Below, one piece after another: positions 27,061-35,410 of a DNA stretch of 64,000 bases. The DNA is from an uncultured Eubacteriales bacterium (GTDB lineage Bacteria; Bacillota; Clostridia; Tissierellales; Peptoniphilaceae): contig UQFH01000005.1 of assembly GCA_900540185.1 (NCBI GenBank), forward strand, positions 79,276-143,275, written 5' to 3'. A model generated the notes under the pieces. The model saw only the letters and a list, made by a program, of their open reading frames with translations, was not told the origin of the DNA and searched no databases. Numbering within the stretch: position 1 is the stretch's first letter; each line of letters starts with the position of its first letter. A program made the translations under genes and the position numbers.

Positions 27061-27085
27061 AAAAACTCCTTTACGAGGTGATAAA

Positions 27086-27538
27086 ATGAAATACACATGT
27101 ACTGAAAGTTGTCTCATATTTCTAAAAAACACTAGAACAGAGGCGGAAACAATTAAATATTTGAGGGAAAAAGAATATAGTGAATCTGAAATCGAGGAAG
27201 CCATAAATTACGCCAAAGAAGTGGGCTATTTAAACGATGTGGACTATATAAACGCATATGTATCCGACCATCTTCTTATAAACAAATGGGGTCCCAATAA
27301 AATTATTTTCAAACTGAAAGAAAAAGGGATTTCAGGTGAAGCTGTCGACTTTGCTCTGATGGACAATGAAGAGATTATAAAGAGAAATCTCTATGCGCAA
27401 ACTGAGAAAAAAGCAAAGGGTCTAAATCTTGAGGATTTTAAAAACAAACAAAAGGTCATAAACCATCTTGTCTCAAGAGGCTACGACTATAGCAGTGCAA
27501 AAAATGCGCTCGAGGATTATATCGATGAAAACAGATAA
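27086..27538 (+). CDS. recX: Regulatory protein RecX
   Basis: 150 residues of three-helix repeats typical of RecX: TEAETIKYLREKEYSESEIEEA, YLNDVDYINAY, KWGPNKIIFKLKEKGI and a last SRGYDYSSAKNAL. RecX modulates RecA filaments. ATG 27086 has GAGGTG upstream. The gap to the divergent FHA gene is only 25 bp, so its promoter must overlap that coding sequence. Confidence 0.93.
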   Translation: MKYTCTESCLIFLKNTRTEAETIKYLREKEYSESEIEEAINYAKEVGYLNDVDYINAYVSDHLLINKWGPNKIIFKLKEKGISGEAVDFALMDNEEIIKRNLYAQTEKKAKGLNLEDFKNKQKVINHLVSRGYDYSSAKNALEDYIDENR

Positions 27539-27812
27539 TCGAGATTCCAAAAACTTCAAAGTCTATATTTTAAAATGCGCCGACAACACCCTCTATTGCG
27601 GCATGACAAACGATATCGAAAAACGCGTCAAAGCGCACAATGAGAAAAACGGTGCCAAATACACGCGTGGAAGAACCCCGGTCGAGCTTGTCTACTTTGA
27701 AACCGGCTACACAATGAGCGAAGCTTTGAAGCGTGAGTGTGCGATAAAAAAACTCACAAAACAGAAAAAACTGAAGCTTATAAATGATTTTGATATTGAA
27801 AAAGAGCGATAA
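27525..27812 (+). CDS. GIY-YIG domain protein (UPF0213/YhbQ-like)
   Basis: 95 residues from ATG 27525, which overlaps the end of recX by 14 bases and has GAGGA nine bases upstream. The GIY-YIG core reads VYILKC...TLYCGMTNDIEKR; the catalytic Arg and the later Glu (LKRECAIKKLTKQKK) are kept. Small stand-alone GIY-YIG proteins of this family are suspected nucleases in DNA repair, unproven in most species. Its stop codon lies inside a hairpin that works as terminator for the opposite strand. Confidence 0.88.
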   Translation: MKTDNRDSKNFKVYILKCADNTLYCGMTNDIEKRVKAHNEKNGAKYTRGRTPVELVYFETGYTMSEALKRECAIKKLTKQKKLKLINDFDIEKER

Positions 27813-27824
27813 AAAATATCGCTC
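27799..27824 (-). terminator. Intrinsic terminator at convergent gene ends
   Basis: Arms GAGCGATA and TATCGCTC (27804-27811, 27817-27824). On the minus strand five T follow, so it ends the 27864-28307 transcript; on the plus strand the T-run is missing. It includes the stop of the GIY-YIG gene. Confidence 0.75.
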
Positions 27825-27863
27825 AGCCTATCAAAAAATTTTCAAAAAAGATTCAGCCAAGTT

Positions 27864-28307
27864 CTAGTTTTTCGGGTTTTCCATATTGGCGATTTCATTC
27901 TTCAGAGCTTCTCGCCTCATTCTTGCTTCTCTTCTTTTTCTTTTTTCCATCCTTATACGCTTTTCTTCTTCGGTGAGCGGTCGCCTTTTTCTGTCTTTAT
28001 TTTTGTACATAATTGCAAGAATGCGAGCAAAAAATATGCCCACAAGTCCGCACGCGCCGGTCAAGACAGCAACTCTCAAATCCTCGGGAGAACTCTTTAA
28101 AAATCCCCCGTTTTTATTTAAAAACAACCTTATGAGTGCATATATAATTAGTACAACTCCAGGTAAATATTTTACAAATCTTAATCTCGAGAACAATATG
28201 TGCAGTATTATGACCGCAATTGCGATTAACACAAAATACAACAGCGAATATTGTTCAAGTCTAAGATACGGTCCCAACTCATCGAGAACCTTATCTAAAA
28301 GTTCCAT
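27864..28307 (-). CDS. Small membrane protein with basic C-terminal helix
   Basis: 147 residues, not recognised. Two or three membrane segments: about 22-44 (YFVLIAIAVIILHILF), 48-65 and 80-102 (VLTGACGLVGIFFARIL). The last 45 residues are very rich in Lys, Arg and Glu (EEEKRIRMEKRKRREARM) and should form a charged cytoplasmic helix that could bind nucleic acid or the membrane surface. GGAG precedes the ATG and it has its own promoter. It is transcribed alone, and neighbours give no hint of its job. Confidence 0.7.
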   Translation of the reverse strand: MELLDKVLDELGPYLRLEQYSLLYFVLIAIAVIILHILFSRLRFVKYLPGVVLIIYALIRLFLNKNGGFLKSSPEDLRVAVLTGACGLVGIFFARILAIMYKNKDRKRRPLTEEEKRIRMEKRKRREARMRREALKNEIANMENPKN

Positions 28308-28326
28308 CTAAATCAACTCCAAATTA

Positions 28327-28355
28327 ATTATACATAATATTTTAGTTAAAATCAA
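28327..28355 (-). promoter_or_regulatory. Promoter of the small membrane protein gene
   Basis: TTGATT (28350-28355), 17 bp, TATAAT (28327-28332). The -35 lies just behind the stop of the lipoprotein gene. Confidence 0.8.
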
Positions 28356-28361
28356 TACATT

Positions 28362-29789
28362 CTAGAAAAAGCGATGCCACATCTTCGATTTTTCAATATT
28401 TGAGAAATGTGATTCAGCCTCGGAGCCGTATGACCACATATTCATAAACATAGACGCATCCTTTGTTTCTATGGTTAAAATGTCCGAAACATCGAGATGT
28501 ACATTTTTAAAATTTACAATTTTAAATGAATTTGTGGTCTTTACAACCGCAAGATTTCTGATTGAACTAGTCGTAAAATCGCGCACGTTCGAAAACAGAT
28601 TGTTTATATCCTTGATGGAAATCGACTGCTTGTCTTCGTTAAGGAGAATGCCGGCATTTACGTCTCTTAATGAAATATCAACGTTTTTTATATCACCGTC
28701 TGTCTTGTCAAACATCCGCACAATCATAACCCAATATCCGTTTCTCCTTATAATTCCCATATTGCGTTTGTCGAAATATAGCTCGCTGTAGAGTACATTG
28801 TTTATGTCGTCCTTAATAACTTCGAGCGAATCTTTCTGATAAACTTGATCCAAAGTTATCGGGCTTTTAACGCTCGAGGACTCAATCGGAAGTATTGAAA
28901 TACTGTCCTTGAAATCCTCCCTGCCGTAGTTTAAAGTCTCGTATGTGTATGAGAGAAATTGCGGATTTACATAATTTATCTTGATTTTTTTCTTTCCATA
29001 AAATTTCGTTTTGTCACTTTCAAGATTGGCAGAAACATTTGTGTCGAAGTCTTCAAAATGCTTTTTAAAAGTAGCCGTTATCGGGTTCGTAAGCACTCCG
29101 CCCACAGGCTCTTTTTTTATGTCAATATTTAAATATCCGGTATTTTTCGGAAGATAAATCCCCTCCGTCTTGTAGACTTGCACACCGGCGCTGTCTCTGT
29201 ACACAAAAAACGTGTAATAGGACGGCTCTTCACCGTCATCATCGCGAAGCCCCAAAAAGAGCGCTGTCGGTTTAAAAGTTTCACTTGGCTCCGCATTTCT
29301 TTCGATTTTTCGCTTGCTCACAATGAAATTGTAATCATTCTCGTCAATTTTTCCATCGTATTGCGCCTCATAAAGGCTATAGTTCTCATTCACAAGAATC
29401 TTTGTGTCCTCCATAATCGCAATGTCACAGACGAAGTCTTCGCCCGAATAAACACTTAAAACCACAATGTCGTCTTGTCTGTCGTATTCGCGCATATTGT
29501 TTAAATTGTAATTGTTTACGAGATAGTCCTTAAGATTCACCATCTTCGTCATATAGCGAACATTCGTATAGTCTTTTCCGGAAATGAAGGCGCGGTCTTT
29601 AAAGAAAATCATATTTTTATTTTGAAATCTGATTTTCTCGCCGTTTTGATTGAACTTATTTATGACCGTATATTTTCCTCTTATTGGAAAAACATTGTTT
29701 GTTATGTCGCTCTGTTCATCCGGTTTTATCTTGCAACCTACCGAAAAAAGAGAAATTAATATAACGAAAAACAATAATCTATTTTTCAT
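28362..29789 (-). CDS. Lipoprotein of two-component operon, unknown family
   Basis: 475 residues with a lipoprotein signal (MKNRLLFFVILISLFSVGC, lipobox SVGC with Cys19). No known domain recognised; the protein is rich in beta-strand-like segments. It follows the sensor kinase gene with an 11-base overlap, the position that YycH/YycI accessory proteins hold behind WalK in Bacillus. A role as extracytoplasmic partner or regulator of the kinase is inferred from position only; I see no clear YycH sequence mark. GAGGAGGAG precedes the start. Confidence 0.75.
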   Translation of the reverse strand: MKNRLLFFVILISLFSVGCKIKPDEQSDITNNVFPIRGKYTVINKFNQNGEKIRFQNKNMIFFKDRAFISGKDYTNVRYMTKMVNLKDYLVNNYNLNNMREYDRQDDIVVLSVYSGEDFVCDIAIMEDTKILVNENYSLYEAQYDGKIDENDYNFIVSKRKIERNAEPSETFKPTALFLGLRDDDGEEPSYYTFFVYRDSAGVQVYKTEGIYLPKNTGYLNIDIKKEPVGGVLTNPITATFKKHFEDFDTNVSANLESDKTKFYGKKKIKINYVNPQFLSYTYETLNYGREDFKDSISILPIESSSVKSPITLDQVYQKDSLEVIKDDINNVLYSELYFDKRNMGIIRRNGYWVMIVRMFDKTDGDIKNVDISLRDVNAGILLNEDKQSISIKDINNLFSNVRDFTTSSIRNLAVVKTTNSFKIVNFKNVHLDVSDILTIETKDASMFMNMWSYGSEAESHFSNIEKSKMWHRFF

Positions 29790-31194
29790 CGACGTTCTCC
29801 TCCTCGAATTCTTTCGGAAGAGTTATGATAAAGCTCGTCCCCTCGCCCACTTCACTCACAAGTTTTATGTCGCCGCCGGAGAGCTTGACAATTTGATATA
29901 CAATTGAAAGCCCGATTCCTGTGTGACTTTTTTTCGAGGTTCCTCTGTAGAATTTTTCAAAAACATGTTCTCGGTCTTTTTCAGGAATGCCGTCGCCGTC
30001 ATCAACAACGGACACGACGAACTCTTCGCCCATATCCTTCAAATCGATTTTTATCGTGCCGTTTTCGGAGGTGAATTTAAAAGCATTGTCGAGAAGATTT
30101 ATAAAAACCTGTCTTAACTTGTCGGGGTCGTTTGAATATTTCAAACTCTTGACATTCGACTTTATATAAAAGTTTTTGTTTTCTGCAATGGCACGCGGCA
30201 TAAACTGCTTCTCGAGAGCTCCCAAAAAGTCCACCATATCAATCGGTCTCTTTTCAAGTTTGACCTTTTTATTTAAAAGTCTGCTGAAGTCCAAGAGGTC
30301 GTTAACCATTTGAGCGAGTCTGTCGCTTTCCTGCTCGATAATTTCAAGCCCGTCTCTCAAGAGTTCCTCGTCGGACGGGTCCTCCTTCAAAGTATATGCC
30401 CAACCTTTTATTGAAGTTAAAGGCGTTTTGAGCTCGTGGCTCACATTTGCGATAAATTCGTTTTTAACCGCGTCGCGCTTTAAGACCTCATCTCGCATAT
30501 AATTCATACTTTCCCCGAGTTTAACGGTTTCAAGCGGACCTTGCGGCTCGTATTTATAGTTGTAATTTCCCTTTGCAAGCTCGTCCGAGTATTTTTTAAG
30601 CCTGTAAATCGGCTTGACTATCATATCGCTTGCTATAAATGAAATAATGACCGCAATAACAGCGACGACTACACCGATTGTGATAATAAGTTTAACGACA
30701 TTAAAAATAGACTCGTCCGCTTCCTTCAGACTTGATTGAAAAACAGCGATTCCAATCATTTTGTTCTGATAAGTTATCGGAAGAGCCACGCTCACGATTT
30801 TCGAATCGCTGAATGAAAATTTATCAATCGACGTGTAGTAACCGTTTTCCTTTATTCCGGTCAAAATATTCGTTTTGTTTAAGTAAGTATTTGTGAGGCC
30901 GATGGTGCTTAAAAGAAGATTTCCCTCTTCGTCCAACAGCTCCAAATGCCCCGTATTGTATTGAAAAAAAGTGAAGGCATCGTCCAAAACAACGTTTCTG
31001 ATGCCTTTTGAAAAATCTATATATCTGTATAAATAGCCCAGATTCAGCTCAGCTTGTGATTTCAATTTTGAAGTTGCATCCTTGTAAAAATAATTTTTTA
31101 CACTAAAAATAACAGCAATTTCCAAAATTAAAATTGTAGCAATTATAATAATTGTTAAATTTAAAGTGAGATAAAATCTAAAGCTTTTTTTCAT
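29779..31194 (-). CDS. Sensor histidine kinase
   Basis: 471 residues from ATG 31192-31194 (an ATG at 31236 lies inside the regulator gene). Membrane segments at about 9-30 and 167-189 enclose a sensor domain of some 135 residues; then HAMP, a HisKA domain with phosphorylated H253 (NVSHELKTPLTSIKG) and a HATPase domain (NLLDNAFKFT, VVDDGDGIPEKDREHVFEKF, GIGLSIVYQIV). The layout is WalK- or ResE-like but without a PAS domain. Partner of the regulator encoded just upstream. Confidence 0.93.
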   Translation of the reverse strand: MKKSFRFYLTLNLTIIIIATILILEIAVIFSVKNYFYKDATSKLKSQAELNLGYLYRYIDFSKGIRNVVLDDAFTFFQYNTGHLELLDEEGNLLLSTIGLTNTYLNKTNILTGIKENGYYTSIDKFSFSDSKIVSVALPITYQNKMIGIAVFQSSLKEADESIFNVVKLIITIGVVVAVIAVIISFIASDMIVKPIYRLKKYSDELAKGNYNYKYEPQGPLETVKLGESMNYMRDEVLKRDAVKNEFIANVSHELKTPLTSIKGWAYTLKEDPSDEELLRDGLEIIEQESDRLAQMVNDLLDFSRLLNKKVKLEKRPIDMVDFLGALEKQFMPRAIAENKNFYIKSNVKSLKYSNDPDKLRQVFINLLDNAFKFTSENGTIKIDLKDMGEEFVVSVVDDGDGIPEKDREHVFEKFYRGTSKKSHTGIGLSIVYQIVKLSGGDIKLVSEVGEGTSFIITLPKEFEEENVDEK

Positions 31195-31208
31195 TCTTGT
31201 ACCTGTAA

Positions 31209-31883
31209 TTATCTGTATCTGTAGCCAAGCCCCCATACAGTGTTGATATATTGCGGTTCGGAGGCGTCGTCTTCAATCTTCGAGCGAATACGTCTGATAT
31301 TGACGTCGATAATTTTCGAATCGCCGACAAAATCTCTGCCCCAAATCAAATCGAGAAGTTCGTCTCTTGAAAACGCCTTGTGCGGATTTCTCATAAAGAG
31401 ATCCATAATTGCGAATTCGGTCGGTGTGAGTTCGACATAAATGCCGTTTTTGAAAAATTGTCTCGTGTTTTGGTCGAGCTTAAACACATCGTCTTCGAGC
31501 GTGTCCGGCACATCCTTTGTTTCAACCCTTCTTGCAAGACTCTTTATTCTCAAAATGAGCTCCGTCGGATTGAACGGCTTTGTCATATAGTCGTCGGCGC
31601 CGCTCTCCAGTCCCAAAATCTTGTCCACGTCTTGGCTCTTTGCAGTGAGCATAATGATTCCGACATTGTTGTCGAGCTCTCTTATTCTCTTTGCAACCTC
31701 GAGCCCCGAAATGCCCGGAAGCATGACGTCCAAAAGCGCAATGTCCGGATTAAAATCGGCAAATGCGTCGAGACCTTCTTCTCCGCTTTCCACGTCCAAA
31801 ACTTCAAACCCTTGTCTTTCAAGATTTATCTTTATAAATCTTCTTATCGCCGTTTCGTCTTCTACCACCAAAATTTTCAGCAT
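31209..31883 (-). CDS. OmpR-family response regulator
   Basis: 224 residues. Receiver domain with acidic pocket EDE (8-10), phospho-accepting D52 (LLDVMLPG), TAKSQ and MTKPF; winged-helix DNA-binding domain from about 130 (YVELTPTEFAIMDLFM, VNIRRIRSKIED, GLGYRYR). Drives the operon with the kinase and lipoprotein. Target genes are not visible. GAGGTG precedes the ATG. Confidence 0.95.
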   Translation of the reverse strand: MLKILVVEDETAIRRFIKINLERQGFEVLDVESGEEGLDAFADFNPDIALLDVMLPGISGLEVAKRIRELDNNVGIIMLTAKSQDVDKILGLESGADDYMTKPFNPTELILRIKSLARRVETKDVPDTLEDDVFKLDQNTRQFFKNGIYVELTPTEFAIMDLFMRNPHKAFSRDELLDLIWGRDFVGDSKIIDVNIRRIRSKIEDDASEPQYINTVWGLGYRYR

Positions 31884-31913
31884 AATAACACCTCAATAAC
31901 CTTTCTTAATACT

Positions 31914-31943
31914 AGTATACCCCAAAACTTGTAGATAAATCAA
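31914..31943 (-). promoter_or_regulatory. Promoter of the two-component operon
   Basis: TTGATT (31938-31943), 18 bp, TATACT (31914-31919), about 30 bases before the regulator start. Confidence 0.7.
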
Positions 31944-31971
31944 CATTTTATCGAAATGAAGTCATATAGAA

Positions 31972-33156
31972 TTATTTTATTTCAGAAATAAGTCCAATCT
32001 CCAATTTCTCTTTTAAAATTCGCTTATACGCTTCGTCGATTCGTTTGTCGTCGACCTTTAAAAGCTCAGAAATAACGCCTTCCATCTCTTCATTCTTGTG
32101 GCAAACGAGTGGAATGTCTCCGCCCGCTTCGACAAATTTTCTGGCCCTCAACTTCAAATCACCATACGAATCGAGCGCCCCCATTGTGAGGTCGTCCGAA
32201 AAAATGAGCCCGTCAAAATGAAATTCATTTCGAATCTTGTCCATCCAAACTTTCGAAAGACTCGACGGCATATCGTCGACTTTCGGCACCAAAATGTGTG
32301 CAACCATAACTCCTCGAAGAATGTCGAAATTCTTTACAAACGGAATTAAATCCGACTTTTTCATCTCATGGTACGATTTATTTATCACAGGCAAAGTCTC
32401 GTGTGAATCGACATGTGTTGCGCCGTGTCCCGGAAAATGTTTCCCAACGCTCACGATATCATTTTTGTTCATATACTTGATCACTTCTCTCGCATACTTT
32501 GCGACCGCTTCGTAGTCATCCGAAAAAGCTCTGTCGCCGATAATTCCGTTCCCCGGCTTTTGCGCATCTAGAACCGGTGAAAAACCGCCGTTTAAATTAA
32601 AATGATTGAGTGCATTCGTGATTTTCTTTCCATACTCCGTCGCCGGCTTGTTTTTAAAATACCAACTCGGTGAATTTGTTTTGCCGAAAACAGACTTCAA
32701 ACGGTCCACGCGCCCGCCCTCCTGGTCGACAAAAATAAACGGCTCGTGCACATTTATATTTTTATAGAGCGCTCTTATGTCTAAAACAAGTGCTTTGAGC
32801 TGTTTGTCGCTCGAAATATTTCGCTTAAAAAGAATTATTGAACCCGGCTTTTTCGCCTTTAAAAAGTCCTCCATCTTTTTGTCGTATTTCGTGCCGTAAA
32901 TCCCCGAACAAATAAGCTCTTCCACTTTCGCTCTCTTGTCCACGGTTTTTATATAATTGTCAAGCTTTTCGTCGATATTTCTTTCTTGAACTTCGTCTTT
33001 TGTCACATCTTTTTTTGCAACCTCAATCTCTTTTGCAGTCGCATTTCTCTCAGAATCGAGCACAATCTTCTTCATATCCGCTCCGCTGTTCTTTTTGCAT
33101 CCGAAAGCGCACATCAAAAATACGCTCATAATAAACAATTTGCAAATCCTATTCAT
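31972..33156 (-). CDS. GH3 beta-N-acetylhexosaminidase-like lipoprotein
   Basis: 394 residues with a lipoprotein signal (lipobox CAFGC, Cys20) and a glycoside hydrolase family 3 domain from about residue 80: IFVDQEGGRVDRL, the NagZ-type VGKHFPGHGATHVDSH with the catalytic Asp-His pair, and FDGLIFSDDLTMGAL. Such enzymes remove N-acetylglucosamine from wall fragments; this one would act at the outer face of the membrane. Its start overlaps the end of the pseudouridine synthase gene. GGAG precedes it. Confidence 0.92.
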   Translation of the reverse strand: MNRICKLFIMSVFLMCAFGCKKNSGADMKKIVLDSERNATAKEIEVAKKDVTKDEVQERNIDEKLDNYIKTVDKRAKVEELICSGIYGTKYDKKMEDFLKAKKPGSIILFKRNISSDKQLKALVLDIRALYKNINVHEPFIFVDQEGGRVDRLKSVFGKTNSPSWYFKNKPATEYGKKITNALNHFNLNGGFSPVLDAQKPGNGIIGDRAFSDDYEAVAKYAREVIKYMNKNDIVSVGKHFPGHGATHVDSHETLPVINKSYHEMKKSDLIPFVKNFDILRGVMVAHILVPKVDDMPSSLSKVWMDKIRNEFHFDGLIFSDDLTMGALDSYGDLKLRARKFVEAGGDIPLVCHKNEEMEGVISELLKVDDKRIDEAYKRILKEKLEIGLISEIK

Positions 33157-34108
33157 TCGTTAAACTCCTATAATCGTTAAAAAGTTCATCCAAATACTTC
33201 GACTTGAAACTCTTGTTTGAAAGCGACTCCAAATCGCCGGATAGTTCGGGGAAGACAAGCTCTCCAGCAACAAGTCTTTGGTGATTTTTGTCCTTTATAT
33301 TTAATGAATTGTTAAAAGCGATGTCGCCGTATTTGTTGTCGCCGATAATCGGGTGCTTTAAAAGCTTCAGTTGCAACCTTATTTGGTGGGTGCGTCCGGT
33401 TATAAGCTCAATCTTTACAAGTGAAAAATCTTCGGCGCTTTCAATTGTCGTGATGACCGACTCCATACTCTTGTCGCCGTCCTTTGACGCCTTCACCATA
33501 TTTTTATTTTCATTTTTCTCGAACGAATTTTTCATAGTGCCGTTAAAATCCATCTTTCCGCGCACAATTGAGTGATAGAGTTTTTTAATTTTGCAATTTT
33601 TTATAAGCTCATTCACAGTCCTCAAAGCGTTTGCATTCTTTGCAGCAATAACAAGCCCCGCAGTATTTCTGTCGAGTCTATTTGAAATTGCGGGCACAAA
33701 TGAATGCTCGTCGCGCGGATTATATTCGCCGTTTTCACGCAGATAATTTATAACACCGTCGACCACATTCGGCTCCTTTAAATTGTTTGAAACGTGGCAA
33801 AGAAGTCCCGCAGGCTTGTCCACAATCAAAACATTCTCGTCTTCATAAACAATCTCTATTTTCGTTTTATTAAAAACCTCGCGTCTTCCCTTCGAAAATT
33901 TCTTGAAAGTCTCGTCGCTGAAATAAATCGTAACATCGTCACCCTCCGATAGAAGATATGAAGGCTCGCATTTCTTTTTATTAACTTTTATCTTTTTCTC
34001 TCTGAGCATTCGCATGAGGAAATTTTTGCCAGCATTCGGCATAAGCTTTTGCAAAAATCTATCCACTCTTTGATTCGCATCATTTTCTTTTATTTTAATA
34101 TTTATCAT
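33149..34108 (-). CDS. RluA-family pseudouridine synthase
   Basis: 319 residues: N-terminal S4 RNA-binding domain (QRVDRFLQKLMPNAGKN, REKKIKVNKKK) and the RluA catalytic domain with the aspartate motif NRLDRNTAGLVIAAK, then GRTHQIRLQLKLLKHPIIGD. Members modify 23S rRNA or tRNA uridines; the exact site cannot be read from sequence. ATG 34108 has a modest GGAAGAG site. It heads a two-gene unit with the GH3 lipoprotein. Confidence 0.94.
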   Translation of the reverse strand: MINIKIKENDANQRVDRFLQKLMPNAGKNFLMRMLREKKIKVNKKKCEPSYLLSEGDDVTIYFSDETFKKFSKGRREVFNKTKIEIVYEDENVLIVDKPAGLLCHVSNNLKEPNVVDGVINYLRENGEYNPRDEHSFVPAISNRLDRNTAGLVIAAKNANALRTVNELIKNCKIKKLYHSIVRGKMDFNGTMKNSFEKNENKNMVKASKDGDKSMESVITTIESAEDFSLVKIELITGRTHQIRLQLKLLKHPIIGDNKYGDIAFNNSLNIKDKNHQRLVAGELVFPELSGDLESLSNKSFKSKYLDELFNDYRSLTNE

Positions 34109-34138
34109 ATATCTCTTCCATTCTTTTGTGATTCGTGT

Positions 34139-34174
34139 TATAATAATATTATATTAGATTTATGGAATTTAATC
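34139..34174. promoter_or_regulatory. Back-to-back divergent promoters
   Basis: Minus strand: TTGATT (34169-34174), 17 bp, TATAAT (34146-34151), toward the pseudouridine synthase gene. Plus strand: extended -10 TGTTATAAT with TATAAT at 34139-34144, toward the anchored MltG-like gene. The two -10 boxes are one base apart, so only one polymerase can load at a time. Confidence 0.7.
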
Positions 34175-34188
34175 AATGAGGTGAAGAA

Positions 34189-34821
34189 ATGACTAAAAAA
34201 GACAAAACTAAAGACCTTTTTTACAATGCCATTGATTATCTTGTAATGCTTGTCATTATAATCGGCGTTGTAATCATATTGGCTTGGAAATTTGAAATGC
34301 TCTTCAACAAGAGCGCCACAGACGACAATCAAATCGTCGAAAATAATACTGAGGAAGATGTTAAACCGACTGAAAACGATACTGTAACAAAAGATATCTC
34401 GGAAGTCGACAAAATAGATAAAGAACAATCAGACAATACAGAAAATCCAAACGAAACCGAAGTTACAACAGACGAAAATACCGACACTGAAAACACCGAT
34501 GAAAACGGTACGACAGAAACGGAACAACCGACTGAAACAGAAAACGGTGACACAGAAACGACGGAAAACGAGACAACTGTTGAAACTGATACAAAACCTG
34601 CTGAAAATGCGGGCGGCGAAGTCACAATAAACATTCCGGCAGGCACCCTTCCGGGAGCAACCGGACAAATCCTTGCCGACAACGGAATCGTTGAATCGAG
34701 TGAAGCTTTTGTAAAAAAAGCCGTTGAACTCGGACTCGACAGAAAACTGAAGAGCGGTGAATTCAAACTGACAAAAGGCATGAGCCTCGATGCAGTTGTA
34801 AAAGCCATCGCAAAACAATAA
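34189..34821 (+). CDS. Membrane-anchored MltG/YceG-like small domain protein
   Basis: 210 residues: short cytoplasmic start, one membrane helix (about 20-42, LVMLVIIIGVVIILAW), an extracellular linker of about 100 residues rich in Thr, Glu, Asn and Asp, and a C-terminal domain (about 150-210) with VTINIPAGTLPGATGQILADN and LKSGEFKLTKGMSLDAVV. This last part resembles the small LysM-like subdomain of the endolytic transglycosylase MltG, but the catalytic YceG part is missing. It probably binds glycan strands or a partner rather than cutting. GAGGTGAAG precedes the ATG; a strong terminator follows. Confidence 0.72.
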   Translation: MTKKDKTKDLFYNAIDYLVMLVIIIGVVIILAWKFEMLFNKSATDDNQIVENNTEEDVKPTENDTVTKDISEVDKIDKEQSDNTENPNETEVTTDENTDTENTDENGTTETEQPTETENGDTETTENETTVETDTKPAENAGGEVTINIPAGTLPGATGQILADNGIVESSEAFVKKAVELGLDRKLKSGEFKLTKGMSLDAVVKAIAKQ

Positions 34822-34833
34822 TATAAAAATATG

Positions 34834-34858
34834 CGCACCCTTCGGGGTGTGTTTTTTT
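34834..34858 (+). terminator. Intrinsic terminator with UUCG tetraloop
   Basis: Arms CGCACCC and GGGTGTG (34834-34840, 34845-34851; one wobble pair) with TTCG loop and seven T. The next 136 bases hold nothing I can identify before the rpsO terminator. Confidence 0.93.
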
Positions 34859-34994
34859 GCTTTATATGTAATTAATTCTGTTTTTATAGGATCTGGTTTT
34901 ACTATATGTTTTCGTACTTCTTTTCGCAGTCGGCGGATTGCAAATGCTTTTGAATTGATTTATGTCTAGCTTGCGATTTCTAAAAAAACGCAAC

Positions 34995-35018
34995 AAAAAA
35001 GCGTCCCAATCGGAACGC
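34995..35018 (-). terminator. Intrinsic terminator after rpsO
   Basis: Arms GCGTTCC and GGGACGC with GATT loop (35012-35018, 35001-35007), then TTTTTT, 14 bases behind the rpsO stop. Confidence 0.92.
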
Positions 35019-35031
35019 CGTTTCTCTCTTA

Positions 35032-35298
35032 CTATCCTCTGATTCCTAGATCAGCGATTAGTTCTCTGTATTCATCGAGGTTTGTTCTTTCGAGATATTT
35101 CATCAAACCTTTTCTCTTACCAACCATCATGAGAAGTCCTCTACGACCGTGGTGGTCCTTAGGGTTCTTTTTCAAGTGTTCGTTGATTTCGTTGATTCTT
35201 TCTGACAAAATTGCAATTTGCACAGCTGTTGAGCCTGTGTCATTTGCGTGTTTTTGATACTTTTCGATGATTTCAGATTTCTTTTCTTTTTTAATCAT
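35032..35298 (-). CDS. rpsO: 30S ribosomal protein S15
   Basis: 88 residues from ATG 35296-35298 behind TTGGAGG; the longer frame to 35376 is leader sequence. Family marks: NDTGSTAVQIAILSERI, HLKKNPKDHHGRRGLLMMVGKRKGLM. Binds 16S rRNA at the central domain early in assembly and often regulates its own mRNA. Transcribed alone from a promoter inside the end of ribF. Confidence 0.98.
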   Translation of the reverse strand: MIKKEKKSEIIEKYQKHANDTGSTAVQIAILSERINEINEHLKKNPKDHHGRRGLLMMVGKRKGLMKYLERTNLDEYRELIADLGIRG

Positions 35299-35375
35299 TT
35301 TCTTACCTCCAAATATTAATTCGCCCAAAACAAAGCAATCGGTGAGGTTTTTCCAAATCCCTTGCTTCGGGTACA
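35299..35375 (-). promoter_or_regulatory. Structured rpsO leader, possible S15 autoregulation
   Basis: The leader of about 77 bases can fold with AAGCAA (35362-35367) pairing TTGCTT (35333-35338), an outer CCC-GGG step, and an inner GG-rich strand facing CC pairs around a loop of A. S15 leaders in other bacteria are bound by S15 through such imperfect stems; the fold here is read by eye and untested. Confidence 0.45.
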
Positions 35376-35381
35376 TCGTTT

Positions 35382-35410
35382 ATTATATCACATTTATTTT
35401 AGAATGTAAA
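35382..35410 (-). promoter_or_regulatory. Promoter of rpsO
   Basis: TTTACA (35405-35410), 17 bp, TATAAT (35382-35387). The -35 lies inside the last codons of ribF. Confidence 0.8.

Noticed and set aside
34329..34838. Minus-strand ORF of 169 codons, Ser/Val/Phe-rich
   Set aside because: It is the mirror of the Thr/Glu/Asn-coded linker of the plus-strand anchored protein; no start signals.
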